DNA from: Bog-473 sp963807775
GTDB lineage: Bacteria; Actinomycetota; Acidimicrobiia; Acidimicrobiales; RAAP-2
Direction: 5' to 3'
DNA: 64,000 bases
Assembly (NCBI GenBank): GCA_963807775.1
Contig: CAWECY010000017.1
Location: 558,001-622,000, forward strand
Shown: positions 53,616-63,292 of the stretch, in pieces
Layout: every line of letters starts with the position of its first letter
Position numbering within the stretch: the stretch's first letter is position 1
The notes under the pieces: generated by a model
The model's input: the letters and a program-made list of their open reading frames with translations, nothing else
The model's database searches: none
What the model was told of the DNA's origin: nothing
Position numbers and translations under genes: made by a program

Positions 53616-55214
53616 CCCGAGCCCTGCCCCGGCACGACGTACACGGTGAGATTCATCGGCTCGTAGTAGAGCGCCGGGTGGTTCACCACGATGTTGCGGG
53701 CACCGCCACCGGCCTTGGTGGCCAGCGTGCTCAGAGTCGGCGGCGATCGTCTCGCACTTGATCCCGTACGTCTGGTACATGGGCTGCCACACCAACCAGA
53801 TGCGGTGCCCAGCCCCGGCGCTCGCCCGTTGCAGCATGGCGTCGGCGAAGGCGGCCGGGCTGGCCCGGCTGACCGCCTGGGCGTAGTCGACCCAGTCGAC
53901 GATGGCCGGGCCGGTGCGGCGGGGGAAGGTCACCATGTCGTAGCGGCCGGTGTTCTGCACCTGGCGGTACACCGACGGCCCGAGCTGGTCGGGGCAGAAG
54001 GCGATGACGTCGCCGGGCTTGGCCTGCGCGTTGATGGCCGCCGCCACCTGGTTGGCCTGGGTGCGCTGCGTGGTCACGTTCTGTGCCGACGACACCAGTC
54101 CCGCCACCACGGCGATTGCGACGACGACCGCTCGCACCTTTGGATTGAGGAGGGTCGTGGTACCCAGCGCGATGAGCAGCAGCAGCGGCAGGAACACGAC
54201 GGCCGCGTAGCGAGACGAGAAGGCGCTCCCGGTGAGTATGCCCCCGGCGATGGCGGCGAAGAGCGTGCCGACGACCACGAACGTCGTGCCGCGGGCGCGG
54301 GGCGGGTGCGCAGGTCGAGCTCGATGATGCGGCCGCTCTTGCCGACGCCGAACAGCGCCAAGGCCAGCATGGCGAAGTAGATGACCGCCAGCAGTCGGCC
54401 CTGGTTGGTCGCCGTGCTGAGCGTGGAGCCCTGGTTGTCGGTGAAGCCGGTCACGGCGTTGATCACGGCCGAGAAGTTTGGCGGCGCCGCCCACGGCGTC
54501 GAGGTGTGCGCCGACTGGTACAAGAAGGTGGGCGCCCAGGGCAGGAAGAGCACGCCGCCCGCGGCCAGCGCGATCAGCGCGGGCCAGGGCGCCGTCCTGG
54601 CGGCGCCCGCGCCGGCAGTCCCGCACGACGGACACGATGAGCCACAGGCCCACCATGCCGACCAGGTAGAGCGACCAGTACTGGGTGTAGAGCAGTGCGG
54701 CCGCCACCACGGCGACCGCGATCAGGTTGCCCGGCTTGGGTGCCTCCAGCGCACGTTGGAGGGCCAGAAACCCGCACCCGGTCAGGAGGATGATGAGGGC
54801 GTACATGCGCGCCTCGGTGCCGTAGTAGGAGGCGAAGGGCGCGCTGGCCAGCAGCACCAAGGTGGTCCAGGCCACGGCGCGCCCGCCGAAGCGGCGTCCG
54901 CACAACCAGCCCACCGGGAGCGTCACTACGGCGATGACCCCTGAAAGGGAGCGCACGGCGTAGTTCGACTGGCCGAACAGGGCGATCCAGAAGTGCAGCA
55001 GGTAGTAGTAGAGCGGCGGGGCACCGTCGTGCTTGAGCGCCTCGGGGATGTCATGGAGGGGAAGCCGCGCGATGTCGACCGTCAACGCCTCGTCGAGCCA
55101 CAGCCCCGATCGGGTCCAGAAGCGCAGGAGCAGGCCGATCGCCACCGCCAGCACCACCCCGACGGCCGCCAGCAGGCGCGTGCGACCGGTTAGAGCGGGA
55201 ACCTCCTCGGGCAT
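53612..55214 (-). CDS. GT39/ArnT-like membrane glycosyltransferase, three frameshifts
   Basis: A membrane protein of about 533 residues when corrected. The N-terminal loop RSGLWLDEALTVDIARLPLHD has the acidic pair D-E expected of GT39/ArnT-type enzymes, and YYGTEARMYALI is the second conserved loop. Frame changes occur near 54610, 54300 and 53733. Between them protein-like sequence continues (WAPTFLYQSAHTSTPW, then FSSRYAAVVFLPLLLL, then a soluble C-terminal part). In the corrected frame the protein ends in YVVPGQGSG. The start may be the ATG at 55214 or 55232. It probably uses a polyprenyl-phosphate sugar. Confidence 0.72.
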
Positions 55215-55321
55215 GGGCGCATGGTAGGACAATGGGCTCGCGGTCTAGGATCATCGGCCGCCGGTGGGGACGTAGAGAACCGAGGGGAACCGAGGCAGTA
55301 CGAAGGGGGGAAAGAGGCGAC

Positions 55322-56269
55322 GTGGCCCGTTACATCGCAAAGAGGCTGGTGCTTCTCATCATCATCATCCTCTTCGTCTCGGTCGCGTCGTTTTTCCTGG
55401 TCCACCTGCTGCCCGGGAATCCGGCCACCACGATTCTGGGGCCGAACTCCACCCCCCAGAACGTGGCCACGGTCAATGCACAGCTCGGCCTCAACAAGCC
55501 CTTGTACGAGCAGTACTTCATCTGGCTGGGCCACGTGTTCCAGGGCAACCTCGGGCAGTCCTACACGACGCACCAGACCACGGTGACGATCATTCAGCAG
55601 TCGTTCCCGATCGACCTCGAGCTGATCATCTTCTCCCAGATCATCGCCTTCGCCATCGCCTTCCCCATGGCCATGCACGCATCGCGTCGCCCCAATCGCC
55701 TGTTCGACCAGCTCTCGAACACCACGACGTTCGCCATGCTGGCCCTGCCGGCGTTCGTGATCGCGCCCGTGCTGGTGCTGATCTTCGCCGTGCACTGGCA
55801 CGTCTTCCCGGGTCCGGCGTCCTATGTGCCGCTGACGCAGAACTTCTGGTCCAACATCCACACGATGATGCTGCCGTCCATCGTCCTGGCCCTCGGGTCG
55901 ATCGTCGTCTACTTCCGGCTCCTGCGCAACGACCTCATCTCCACCCTCCAAGAGGACTTCATCACCATGGCCCGCTCCAAGGGTCTGTCCGACCGGCGGA
56001 TCATGTGGCGCCACGCGCTGCGGCCATCCTCCATTTCGCTGCTGGCCTCCGCGGGCGTCGTCATCAGCGGCCTCATCGCCGGCACGTTCGTGGTCGAGCT
56101 GCTCTTGGCCATGCCCGGTCTCGGCTATCAGCTCATCTACAGCGTGAACCAGGACGACTACACGGTCGTGCAGGGCATCACGCTGTTCGTCGCCGTGGCT
56201 ATCGTCCTCATCAACTTCATCTTCGACTTCCTGTTCACCATCGTCGACCCGAGGATCGCCCGTGAGTAG
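55322..56269 (+). CDS. Peptide ABC transporter permease (DppB/OppB type)
   Basis: A 315-residue permease with six transmembrane helices. The N-terminal LLPGNPATTILGPNSTP is typical of the B-type subunit. The EAA motif region is TMARSKGLSDRRIMWRHALR, which contacts the ATPase. The GTG start at 55322 has GAGG about nine bases upstream. First gene of a five-gene operon with overlapping starts and stops. The operon has no binding-protein gene. Confidence 0.9.
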   Translation: MARYIAKRLVLLIIIILFVSVASFFLVHLLPGNPATTILGPNSTPQNVATVNAQLGLNKPLYEQYFIWLGHVFQGNLGQSYTTHQTTVTIIQQSFPIDLELIIFSQIIAFAIAFPMAMHASRRPNRLFDQLSNTTTFAMLALPAFVIAPVLVLIFAVHWHVFPGPASYVPLTQNFWSNIHTMMLPSIVLALGSIVVYFRLLRNDLISTLQEDFITMARSKGLSDRRIMWRHALRPSSISLLASAGVVISGLIAGTFVVELLLAMPGLGYQLIYSVNQDDYTVVQGITLFVAVAIVLINFIFDFLFTIVDPRIARE

Positions 56270-57179
56270 CGTCGCCATCAACACCAGTGAGGCCTTCGCC
56301 GACATCCAGGAGGAGATCACCGCCGACGCGGCGGCCGACTACACCAAGAAGAAGCTCGGGATCCTCTTCTGGATCTGCTGCGGCTGGATCGTGCTCGTCG
56401 CCCTCATGGCCACCTTCGCCAGCCTCCTGCCGCTGCCCAACCCCGACCTCGGGAACTACAACAGCGTGCAGAACGCCGGACCGGGCTGGGGCCACCTGCT
56501 GGGTACCGACGACCTCTACCGCGACATCTTCAGCCGCCTGGTCTACGGCGCCCGGGTGTCGCTCGTGGTGGGCTTCGGCGGCGCCCTGATCGGCATGATC
56601 CTGGGTGGCATCCCGGCCATGTACTCCGCCTACCGGCGGGGCCGGATCGACACCGCCTTGAACACGACGTCGTACGTGGTGCTGGCCTTCCCGGCCCTGG
56701 TGGCCGTGATCGCCATCGTCTCGTTCTGGGGCCACAACCTTTGGAAGATCACCCTGATCATCGGCATCTTCGGCGCCCCGCTCATCTTCCGCGTGGTGCG
56801 GGCGTCCACGCTCTCGTATGCCACCCGTGACTTCGTGCTGGCGGCCAAGGCCCTGGGGGCGAGCGACCGGCGGATCCTGACCCGAGAGCTCCTGCCCAAC
56901 ATCATGCCGACCATCGTCTCGTTCGGCCTGATCGCCGTGGCCACCATCATCGTCCTGGAGGGCACGCTGGCCTTCCTCGGCCTGTCGGTGCAACCGCCGA
57001 CCCCGAGCTGGGGCAACATGCTCAACGAGGGCGCCAGCCTGCTCACGGGCGCCAAGGGACAGACCAACCCGTGGCTGGTCATCTTCCCGGCCAGCGCCAT
57101 GTTCCTCCTCCTCATCAGCTTGAACGTCGTGGCGGACAAGCTGCGGGCCTACTTCGACGTCACAGAGATCAAGCTGTGA
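56262..57179 (+). CDS. Peptide ABC transporter permease (DppC/OppC type)
   Basis: A 305-residue permease. A soluble N-terminal part precedes the first helix (KKLGILFWICCGWIVLVALM). The conserved LLGTDDLYRDIFSRLVYGARVS is characteristic of C-type subunits. The EAA loop is AAKALGASDRRILTRELLPN. Its GTG start overlaps the end of the B-type permease gene by eight bases. Confidence 0.9.
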   Translation: MSSVAINTSEAFADIQEEITADAAADYTKKKLGILFWICCGWIVLVALMATFASLLPLPNPDLGNYNSVQNAGPGWGHLLGTDDLYRDIFSRLVYGARVSLVVGFGGALIGMILGGIPAMYSAYRRGRIDTALNTTSYVVLAFPALVAVIAIVSFWGHNLWKITLIIGIFGAPLIFRVVRASTLSYATRDFVLAAKALGASDRRILTRELLPNIMPTIVSFGLIAVATIIVLEGTLAFLGLSVQPPTPSWGNMLNEGASLLTGAKGQTNPWLVIFPASAMFLLLISLNVVADKLRAYFDVTEIKL

Positions 57180-58195
57180 GCGCTGTGGGCGAGGCGGCGG
57201 CCCTGCTCGAGGTCGAGAACCTCAACGTCTCCTTCGCCACCAGCCGCGGCCAGCTCCAGGCGGTGCAGGCGGTGTCACTCACGCTGGCCCAGGGCAAGAC
57301 GCTGGGCATCGTGGGCGAGTCGGGCTCGGGCAAGACCGTGCTGTCGCGGGCGATCATGGGCCTGCTCCCCCTGTCGTCCACCATCCAGACCGGGTCGGTC
57401 CGCTTCCAGGGCCAGGAGATCCTCAACGCGCCGAACGACACGCTGCGCAAGCTGTGGAGCACCCACATCGCCATGGTCTTCCAGGACCCGATGACGTCGC
57501 TCAACCCGGTGCAGCGGATCGGCAACCAGATCATGGAGCCGCTGCGCATCCACCTGAAGCTGCCCAAGTCCGAGGCCAAGGAGACCGCCCTCTCCCTGCT
57601 GATGCAGGTGGGCATCCCCTCCCCCGTCGAGCGCTTCGAGAACTACCCGGGGCAGTTGTCGGGTGGCATGCGCCAGCGCGTCATGATCGCCATCGCGCTG
57701 GCCTGCGCCCCCCGTCTCCTCATGGCCGACGAGCCCACCACCGGGCTCGACGTCACCGTGCAGGCGCAGATCCTCGATCTGCTGGGCAAGCTGCAGCACG
57801 ACCGCGAGATGGCGATGATCCTGGTGACGCACGACTTGGGAGTGGTGGCCACCCGCACGGACGAGATCATCGTCATGTACGCCGGCAACATCGTCGAGCG
57901 GGCGCCGACCAACGTGCTGTTCAAGAGCATGGCCATGCCCTACACCGAGGCCCTCATGAACTCGATTCCGCGCCTGGCCAATCCGAGCCACACGCGCCTC
58001 ACCGCCATCGACGGGCGGCCGGCCGACCTGCTGCACCCGCCGGCCGGGTGTCCCTTCTCGCCCCGCTGCCCGTACGCGCAGGACCGGTGCCACATCGAGA
58101 AGCCACCGCTCGTAGAGGCCGAGCCCGGACACAGCTACGCGTGCTGGTTCCCCCTGCCGGCGGGGATCCGCCGCACCGCGACGGTGACCGCGTGA
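57176..58195 (+). CDS. Peptide ABC transporter ATP-binding protein (DppD/OppD type)
   Basis: A 339-residue ATPase. Walker A is GESGSGKTVLSRA near residue 45, the Q-loop FQDPMTSLNP near residue 105, the signature LSGGMRQRVMIA near residue 162 and Walker B LLMADEPTTGLD near residue 182. The C-terminal cysteines (CPFSPRCPYAQDRC) are the iron–sulfur-type motif of oligopeptide transporter ATPases. The GTG start overlaps the previous stop (GTGA). Confidence 0.92.
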   Translation: MSAVGEAAALLEVENLNVSFATSRGQLQAVQAVSLTLAQGKTLGIVGESGSGKTVLSRAIMGLLPLSSTIQTGSVRFQGQEILNAPNDTLRKLWSTHIAMVFQDPMTSLNPVQRIGNQIMEPLRIHLKLPKSEAKETALSLLMQVGIPSPVERFENYPGQLSGGMRQRVMIAIALACAPRLLMADEPTTGLDVTVQAQILDLLGKLQHDREMAMILVTHDLGVVATRTDEIIVMYAGNIVERAPTNVLFKSMAMPYTEALMNSIPRLANPSHTRLTAIDGRPADLLHPPAGCPFSPRCPYAQDRCHIEKPPLVEAEPGHSYACWFPLPAGIRRTATVTA

Positions 58196-59182
58196 CCGAC
58201 GCCGCCGCGGCCGCCGCCGTCACGACGACCAAGCCTCTGCTCGACGTCGAGGATCTCCACGTCACGTTCCAGAAGGGGAACCAGTCCGTCCAGGCCGTGG
58301 CCGGGATCTCGTTCGCCCTGCAGGAGGGTGAGACCCTGGGCCTGGTGGGTGAGTCGGGTTGTGGCAAGTCGACCACCGGGCGCGCCATCGTGCAGGTGGA
58401 GAGGGCCACGTCGGGTCAGATCCGCTTCGGCGACACGGAGTTGACGTCGCTCAGCCGCGGCGATCTGCGGACGCTGCGCACCCAAGTCCAGATGATCTTC
58501 CAAGATCCGATCTCGTCGCTCAACCCGCGGCGCCGTGTCCGTGACATCGTGGCCGAGCCGCTCAACATCTGGAGCATCGGGACCAAGGAGGAGCGGCAGC
58601 AGAAGGCCTACGCCATGCTCGAGCAGGTCGGCATCGACCCCTACCTCAACGGGGGTCGCCGGCCGCGGGAGTTCTCCGGGGGCCAGTGCCAGCGCATCAG
58701 CATCGCCCGGGCTCTCGTGCTCAGGCCCAAGCTGCTGGTCTGCGACGAGATCGTCTCGGCACTCGACGTCTCCGTGCAGGCCCAGATCCTGAACCTGCTC
58801 GAGGACCTCAAGAAGGAATTCGGGCTCACGGTGCTCTTCATCGCCCACGACCTGGCCGTGGTGAAGAACGTCAGCGACCGGGTGGCGGTGATGTACCTAG
58901 GCCGCCTGTGCGAGATCGCCCCCTCGGACGTCCTGTACCAGCGCGCCCGCCCACCACTACACGGCGGCACTGCTCAGCTCCGTCGTCGAACCCGACCCCG
59001 AGGCCAGCCGGACCTCGGTGCCGCTGACGGGCGAGCCGCCCAGCCCGATCAACCCTCCGTCGGGCTGTCGCTTCCGCACCCGCTGCCCGCGGGCGGAACC
59101 ACGTTGCGCCCAAGAGGTGCCCGAGATGCGACAGATCGCTCCGGGCCACCAGGTGGCCTGCCACTTCCCCATTGGGAATTGA
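58192..59182 (+). CDS. Peptide ABC transporter ATP-binding protein (DppF/OppF type), one frameshift
   Basis: An ATPase of about 330 residues when corrected. Walker A is GESGCGKSTTGRA near residue 50, the signature FSGGQCQRISIA near residue 165 and Walker B LLVCDEIVSALD near residue 185. A frame change near 58947 is followed by the normal family end (HYTAALLSSVVEPDPEA, then SGCRFRTRCPRAEPRC) to a TGA at 59182. The C-terminal cysteine cluster is thus intact in the next frame, so the break is probably a sequence error. The GTG start overlaps the D-subunit stop. Confidence 0.85.
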
Positions 59183-60102
59183 GCGGCTCCCCCTCGGGCA
59201 CCGCCCGACCCCGGGTCGCGCTGGCCGCCTGCGGCCGGTTCCCCGACCTGCTCGACGAGGGGCCGCTGATCCTCGGCGCCCTCGAGGCCGCCGGCGTGAA
59301 GGGGTCGACCGCGGTGTGGAACGACCCGGCGGTGGACTGGTCCGGGTTCGACCTCGTCGTCGCGAACGGCGCCTGGGACAACATCCACCACGTCTCCGAG
59401 TTCTTGGCCTGGGTCGACATGCTGGAACGCAACAAGTTGCCGGTGGTCAACTCCCCCGCCACGCTGCGCTGGAATCTGGACAAACGCTACTTGCGTGAGC
59501 TGTCGGCGGCGGGGGTGCCGGTGGTGCCGACCGAGTGGGTGGAGCCGGGGGCCGACCCCTCCACGGCCCGTCCTTCCCTGGAAGGCGAGGTGGTGGTCAA
59601 GCCGTCTGTCTCGGGTGGCGGCTTCCGCACGGCGCGCTACGAGCCCCACGAACGCGACCTGGCGCTGGCGCACGTGGTGGAGCTGGTGGCGTCCGGGCGC
59701 ACCGCCATGGTGCAGCCCTATCAGGAGGCCGTCGACGACGAAGGCGAGGTGGGGTTGATCTTCTTGGGTGGGGCGTACAGCCACGCCATCCACAAGGACC
59801 CGATGATCCGGCGCGGTGCGGGAGCCCTCGACAGCCTGATCGACAACATGGTGATCACGCCGGCCACGGCCTCGCCGGCACAGCTCTCGCTTGGGCGCCT
59901 TGCGGTGGGTGCGGCGGAGCGCCTGCTCGGGCCGACGACCTATGCCAGGGTCGACACGGTGACCGGTCCGGATGACGCCCCACTCCTGCTGGAGCTGGAA
60001 CTACTCGACCCCGTGCTGTTCTTCGCCACGGATCCCTCAAAGGCGGACGGCTTCGCACAGGTGCTGGCCAACCAACTCGGTTCGGGTCTCAGTCTCGGAT
60101 GA
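59179..60102 (+). CDS. ATP-grasp domain protein
   Basis: A 307-residue ATP-grasp protein from a TTG that overlaps the stop of the upstream ABC gene (TTGA). The N-terminal part (VALAACGRFPDLLDEGPLIL) is a preATP-grasp fold. NSPATLRWNLDKRYLRELSAAG and VVKPSVSGGGFRT are the ATP-binding strands, and LLELELLDP supplies metal ligands. The nearest types are RimK/glutathione-synthetase-like ligases. With a peptide transporter in the same operon it might ligate or modify small peptides or amino acids, which is inference. Confidence 0.8.
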   Translation: MSGSPSGTARPRVALAACGRFPDLLDEGPLILGALEAAGVKGSTAVWNDPAVDWSGFDLVVANGAWDNIHHVSEFLAWVDMLERNKLPVVNSPATLRWNLDKRYLRELSAAGVPVVPTEWVEPGADPSTARPSLEGEVVVKPSVSGGGFRTARYEPHERDLALAHVVELVASGRTAMVQPYQEAVDDEGEVGLIFLGGAYSHAIHKDPMIRRGAGALDSLIDNMVITPATASPAQLSLGRLAVGAAERLLGPTTYARVDTVTGPDDAPLLLELELLDPVLFFATDPSKADGFAQVLANQLGSGLSLG

Positions 60103-60149
60103 GGGGGCGATGGTCCTCCTTGAAGAGCTGGCGTGTCGGGGCGGTGGTG

Positions 60150-60173
60150 TCCTTGTCCTTGTCCTTGTCCTTG
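60150..60173 (+). repeat. Four tandem copies of TCCTTG
   Basis: A perfect hexamer repeat (4 × TCCTTG, then TCG) about 50 bases behind the ATP-grasp gene. It is the kind of short tandem repeat that changes length by slippage. It lies outside coding sequence, so copy changes would not shift a frame. Confidence 0.7.
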
Positions 60174-60194
60174 TCGTCCGTATATGAGCAAGCT

Positions 60195-60254
60195 CTAACA
60201 CTTTCGCCGCGAATCGTGTAGTCGTGACTACCCACGTACGGCCAAAACTGTTAG
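60195..60254. terminator. Long imperfect dyad between convergent genes
   Basis: CTAACACTTT and AAACTGTTAG bracket a central perfect 6-bp dyad GTAGTC-gt-GACTAC at 60218–60231. The structure lies between the convergent ATP-grasp and encapsulin genes, where a two-way terminator is expected. No T-run follows on either strand. Confidence 0.4.
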
Positions 60255-60291
60255 TGCTACCCCCTATACGGCGTGCCCGATCAGCCGGCGC

Positions 60292-61098
60292 TCACCCGGT
60301 CTTGGTCAGCGCCACCGCCGCATCGGGCTCGAGCACTCGGAAGCTCAGGCTCTCCTCGAGGTAGAGCCGGACGATCGCGCCGTCGTGATCGCTGTAGCCG
60401 ATGGAGAGGTCCTGGCCGCAGTCGAGCACGAAGTCACCCCCGCGCAGACTGAGCACCACACCACCCTGCACCCCAGGCGCCCATACCAGCGGGCCGCCGA
60501 GGATCTGGCGCAGGTGATCGAAGAGGAGATGGCCCCCGTGCTCGGTCGTCTCGACGATTCCGGTGTAGATCTCCGGCGCGAGCGCCAAGCCGTAGGGACC
60601 GTCGATCCCGGCACAACGCAGCACGTCGACGGCCTGCGCCACCACCGTGGGACAACGATCCATGTCCTCGGAGATGCCGATGGGCTCGTGGGAGCTGCAC
60701 TCGGTGATGCCCAGCATCCCTCCCGCGGCGTAGCCATGGAAGACAAGGGCGTTCTCACCCAGGGCGAGTTGGCGCACGGCCTCGTCGAGCTCGGGTAGCT
60801 CGATGTTGCCCGAGCCCCGGTCCGCGTCATCGAGCTCGGCCCGCGACACGCCGAATTCGCTCCGGAGCTCGACCAACGGGAGCACTCGGCGCCGCAAGGC
60901 CGAGATGCCCTCCGCGGGGGCGGGGGCTTCTTCCACCCGGCCCAAGTCCGTGGCCGAGTACGACCAGCCGTGCGGACCGTCCAGGTCGACCAGCTTGCGC
61001 GCCGCGAGGTGCGTCACAAGCCGGCTCCTGGCCTCGTCCTCGATCTGCCCCCACGCCGCTTCGGGGATGGGAGCCAACTCCCGGTACAGGTGATCCAT
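60292..61098 (-). CDS. Family 1 encapsulin shell protein
   Basis: A 268-residue HK97-fold capsid-like protein that self-assembles into a protein nanocompartment. The start MDHLYRELAPIPEAAW and then ARKLVDLDGPHGWSYSATDLGRV are typical of family 1 encapsulins. IGYSDHDGAIVRLYLEESLSFRV near the C-terminus is also characteristic. The ATG at 61098 overlaps the stop of the cargo gene (ATGA), so shell and cargo are made together. The shell would hold the ferritin-like cargo described next. Confidence 0.93.
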   Translation of the reverse strand: MDHLYRELAPIPEAAWGQIEDEARSRLVTHLAARKLVDLDGPHGWSYSATDLGRVEEAPAPAEGISALRRRVLPLVELRSEFGVSRAELDDADRGSGNIELPELDEAVRQLALGENALVFHGYAAGGMLGITECSSHEPIGISEDMDRCPTVVAQAVDVLRCAGIDGPYGLALAPEIYTGIVETTEHGGHLLFDHLRQILGGPLVWAPGVQGGVVLSLRGGDFVLDCGQDLSIGYSDHDGAIVRLYLEESLSFRVLEPDAAVALTKTG

Positions 61099-61463
61099 CA
61101 CTCGCTTCCCTTCAGGCTGCCGATGCGGAGCGAGCCGACGACCGCGATCGCGTCTCCGCCGGCCTCGGCCTCGTGCTCGACTTCGGTCACTGGTTCGGTG
61201 GTGAACAGGTACGTGCGCAGATTCTCGTCCAGCACGGGATCGCGCCGGCGCAGCCATTCGAGGGTCATGCAGGCGTGCTCCTTCTCCTCGTCCCGGTTGT
61301 GGGCCAGGATGTCGGACAGACTCGAGTCCTTGGTGGCCTTCACCCTCTGGTCGTACCAGTCCACGGCCTGGAGCTCCTCGACCAGCGATGTGAACGCCCG
61401 GTGGCGGTCGATCGTCGCCTCGTCGAGGAGCTCTGCCGCCTCGTGCAGTCCCTCGCTTGCCAT
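61098..61463 (-). CDS. Encapsulated ferritin (EncFtn) cargo protein with targeting peptide
   Basis: A 121-residue ferritin-like protein. MASEGLHEAAELL is the usual EncFtn start, so I took the ATG at 61463 and not those upstream. Two helices carry ferroxidase-type residues: Glu in SLVEELQAVDWY and Glu/His in HNRDEEKEHACM. After an acidic linker the C-terminus ends with VVGSLRIGSLKGSE, matching the G-S-L-x-I-G-S-L-K encapsulin cargo-loading signal. EncFtn oxidises iron at its dimer interface for storage inside the shell. Confidence 0.93.
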   Translation of the reverse strand: MASEGLHEAAELLDEATIDRHRAFTSLVEELQAVDWYDQRVKATKDSSLSDILAHNRDEEKEHACMTLEWLRRRDPVLDENLRTYLFTTEPVTEVEHEAEAGGDAIAVVGSLRIGSLKGSE

Positions 61464-61645
61464 CAGCTCATCGTCTCCCGTCTTCGATCCCGTCCGGTCT
61501 GGCGGTGACTCTATTGCCATCGACAGCGGACGGCGACGGCCGACGGCCGGCAACGGCCATCACGTACGGCGGGACCATCGGAACGTGGGCCGCTGCGTCA
61601 ACCCAGTGACGGGCCGAACCCCGCCGGCCAGTTCGCCGGCGAGCC

Positions 61646-63124
61646 CTACTCGCCGGCTGGCACCTCCGCGGGAGCGGCCTCTGCCGGAGCGGCCTCTGAC
61701 GGAGCGGCCTCCGCCGCCACGGGAGCGGAAACCGCAGCATCACCTTCAGCAATCGGCGCAGCCTCGCCACCCTCAGCACCTTCAGCGCCGTCGGCGGGCG
61801 GCACGACGTGCGTGCCGACCTCCTCGGCGAAGTCGGCCCAGGCCGCCTGCGCCTCGGTCTCAGGGGTGAACTCGCCCTCGGCGTAGTCGAAGCCGATGTA
61901 GTTCCCCTCCTCGTCGTAGGCGTGCTCGCCGAAGGCCTCGCGGTACTCCTCGGAGACCTCACCACCCTCGGCCGCCTGCTTAATGGACAGCGAGATCCGG
62001 CGCCGCTGCAGGTCGATGTCGATGATCTTGACCCACAGCTCCTCGCCCGGCGTGACCACCTGCTCGGGCAGGTCCACGTGGTGCACCGCCATCTCGGAAA
62101 TGTGCACCAGTCCTTCGATCCCGTCGCCCACCTGGACGAAGGCGCCGAAGGGCACCAGCTTGGTGATGCGGCCGTAGACGAGTTGGCCCACGGCGTGCGA
62201 GTCCGCGAACTCCTGCCAGGGGTCGGACTGCGTCGCCTTGAGCGACAGGGAGATGCGCTCCTTGTCCAGATCGACGTCGAGCACCTCGACCTCGATCTCG
62301 TCGCCCACCGACACCACCGACGACGGGTGGTCGACGTGCTTCCACGACAGCTCGGATACGTGGACCAGGCCGTCCATGCCGCCCAGGTCGACGAAGGCAC
62401 CGAAGTTGACCACGGACGACACGACGCCCTTGCGGCGCTCGCCCGGCTTGAGGTTCTGCAGGAAGTCGCCGCGCTGCTCCTTCTGGGCCTCCTCGAGCCA
62501 GGCCCGGCGCGACAGCACCACGTTGTTGCGGTTGCGGTCGAGCTCGATGATCTTGGCCTCGATCTCCTTGCCCACATACGGCTGCAGCTCCCGCACGCGA
62601 CGCAGCTCCACCAGCGAGGCGGGCAGGAAGCCGCGCAGGCCGATGTCGACGATCAGGCCGCCCTTGACCACCTCGATCACCGGGCCGGACACCATCTCGC
62701 CGCTGTTCTTCTTTTCCTCAATGGTCGTCCAGGCCCGCTCGTACTGGGCGCGCTTCTTGGACAAGACCAGGCGCCCCTCTTTGTCCTCCTTCTGGAGGAC
62801 AAGGGCTTCGACGTGGTCGCCGAGCTTGACGATCTCCTCGGGGTCGACGTCGTTGCGGATGGAGAGCTCGCGGGCCGGGATGACGCCCTCGGACTTGAAG
62901 CCGATGTCGAGCAGGACCTCGTCGCGGTCGATCTTGACCACGGTGCCCTCGATGACATCTCCGTCGTCGAACTCGACGATGGAGTCGCCCATCGCCTTCT
63001 CGAGATCGGCGTCCCCCAGGTCGTCGTCGACAATGGTGCGGGGGGTGTAGTTCCCCTCGGCGTCGAAGCTGCCCATCGCTTCGGGAGAGAGGAGGGAGGA
63101 ACGTGCCGCCGTTGCTTCAGCCAT
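61646..63124 (-). CDS. rpsA: 30S ribosomal protein S1
   Basis: A 492-residue protein with four S1 RNA-binding repeats: EGTVVKIDRDEVLLDIGFKS near residue 58, GPVIEVVKGGLIVDIGLRGF near 145, KGVVSSVVNFGAFVDLGGMDG near 230 and GRITKLVPFGAFVQVGDGIEG near 315. Four domains are the actinobacterial form. A long Ala/Pro/Glu-rich tail ends the protein. It helps load mRNA onto the 30S subunit. I used the ATG at 63124; the open frame upstream is not protein-like. Confidence 0.95.
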   Translation of the reverse strand: MAEATAARSSLLSPEAMGSFDAEGNYTPRTIVDDDLGDADLEKAMGDSIVEFDDGDVIEGTVVKIDRDEVLLDIGFKSEGVIPARELSIRNDVDPEEIVKLGDHVEALVLQKEDKEGRLVLSKKRAQYERAWTTIEEKKNSGEMVSGPVIEVVKGGLIVDIGLRGFLPASLVELRRVRELQPYVGKEIEAKIIELDRNRNNVVLSRRAWLEEAQKEQRGDFLQNLKPGERRKGVVSSVVNFGAFVDLGGMDGLVHVSELSWKHVDHPSSVVSVGDEIEVEVLDVDLDKERISLSLKATQSDPWQEFADSHAVGQLVYGRITKLVPFGAFVQVGDGIEGLVHISEMAVHHVDLPEQVVTPGEELWVKIIDIDLQRRRISLSIKQAAEGGEVSEEYREAFGEHAYDEEGNYIGFDYAEGEFTPETEAQAAWADFAEEVGTHVVPPADGAEGAEGGEAAPIAEGDAAVSAPVAAEAAPSEAAPAEAAPAEVPAGE

Positions 63125-63292
63125 GGTGATGCTCCTAACTGGGTTGCGACCTGCAACCACAGGACCGCACCGGGGTCGGGTTCGTCCGATAGGTGGCCGC
63201 TGCCGGTGCCAGCGGGCGCGTCAGCGTAGCAGCTGCTCACACCCTTCATTCCCCGCATCGCCGGCCTTCGCTCGCGCGATGGGCCGGTGGCG

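Noticed and set aside
52959..55232. One 757-residue membrane protein
   Set aside because: It joins parts of two genes. The conserved end of the GT39-like protein and the start of the PIG-V-like protein meet in an ATGA overlap at 53612–53615 once frameshifts are corrected.
57454..60102. A single 882-residue fusion of an ABC ATPase and an ATP-grasp protein in one open frame
   Set aside because: The ATPase C-terminus (CRFRTRCPRAEPRC) lies in the next frame and stops at 59182. The apparent fusion comes from a frameshift near 58947 that links two separate coupled genes.
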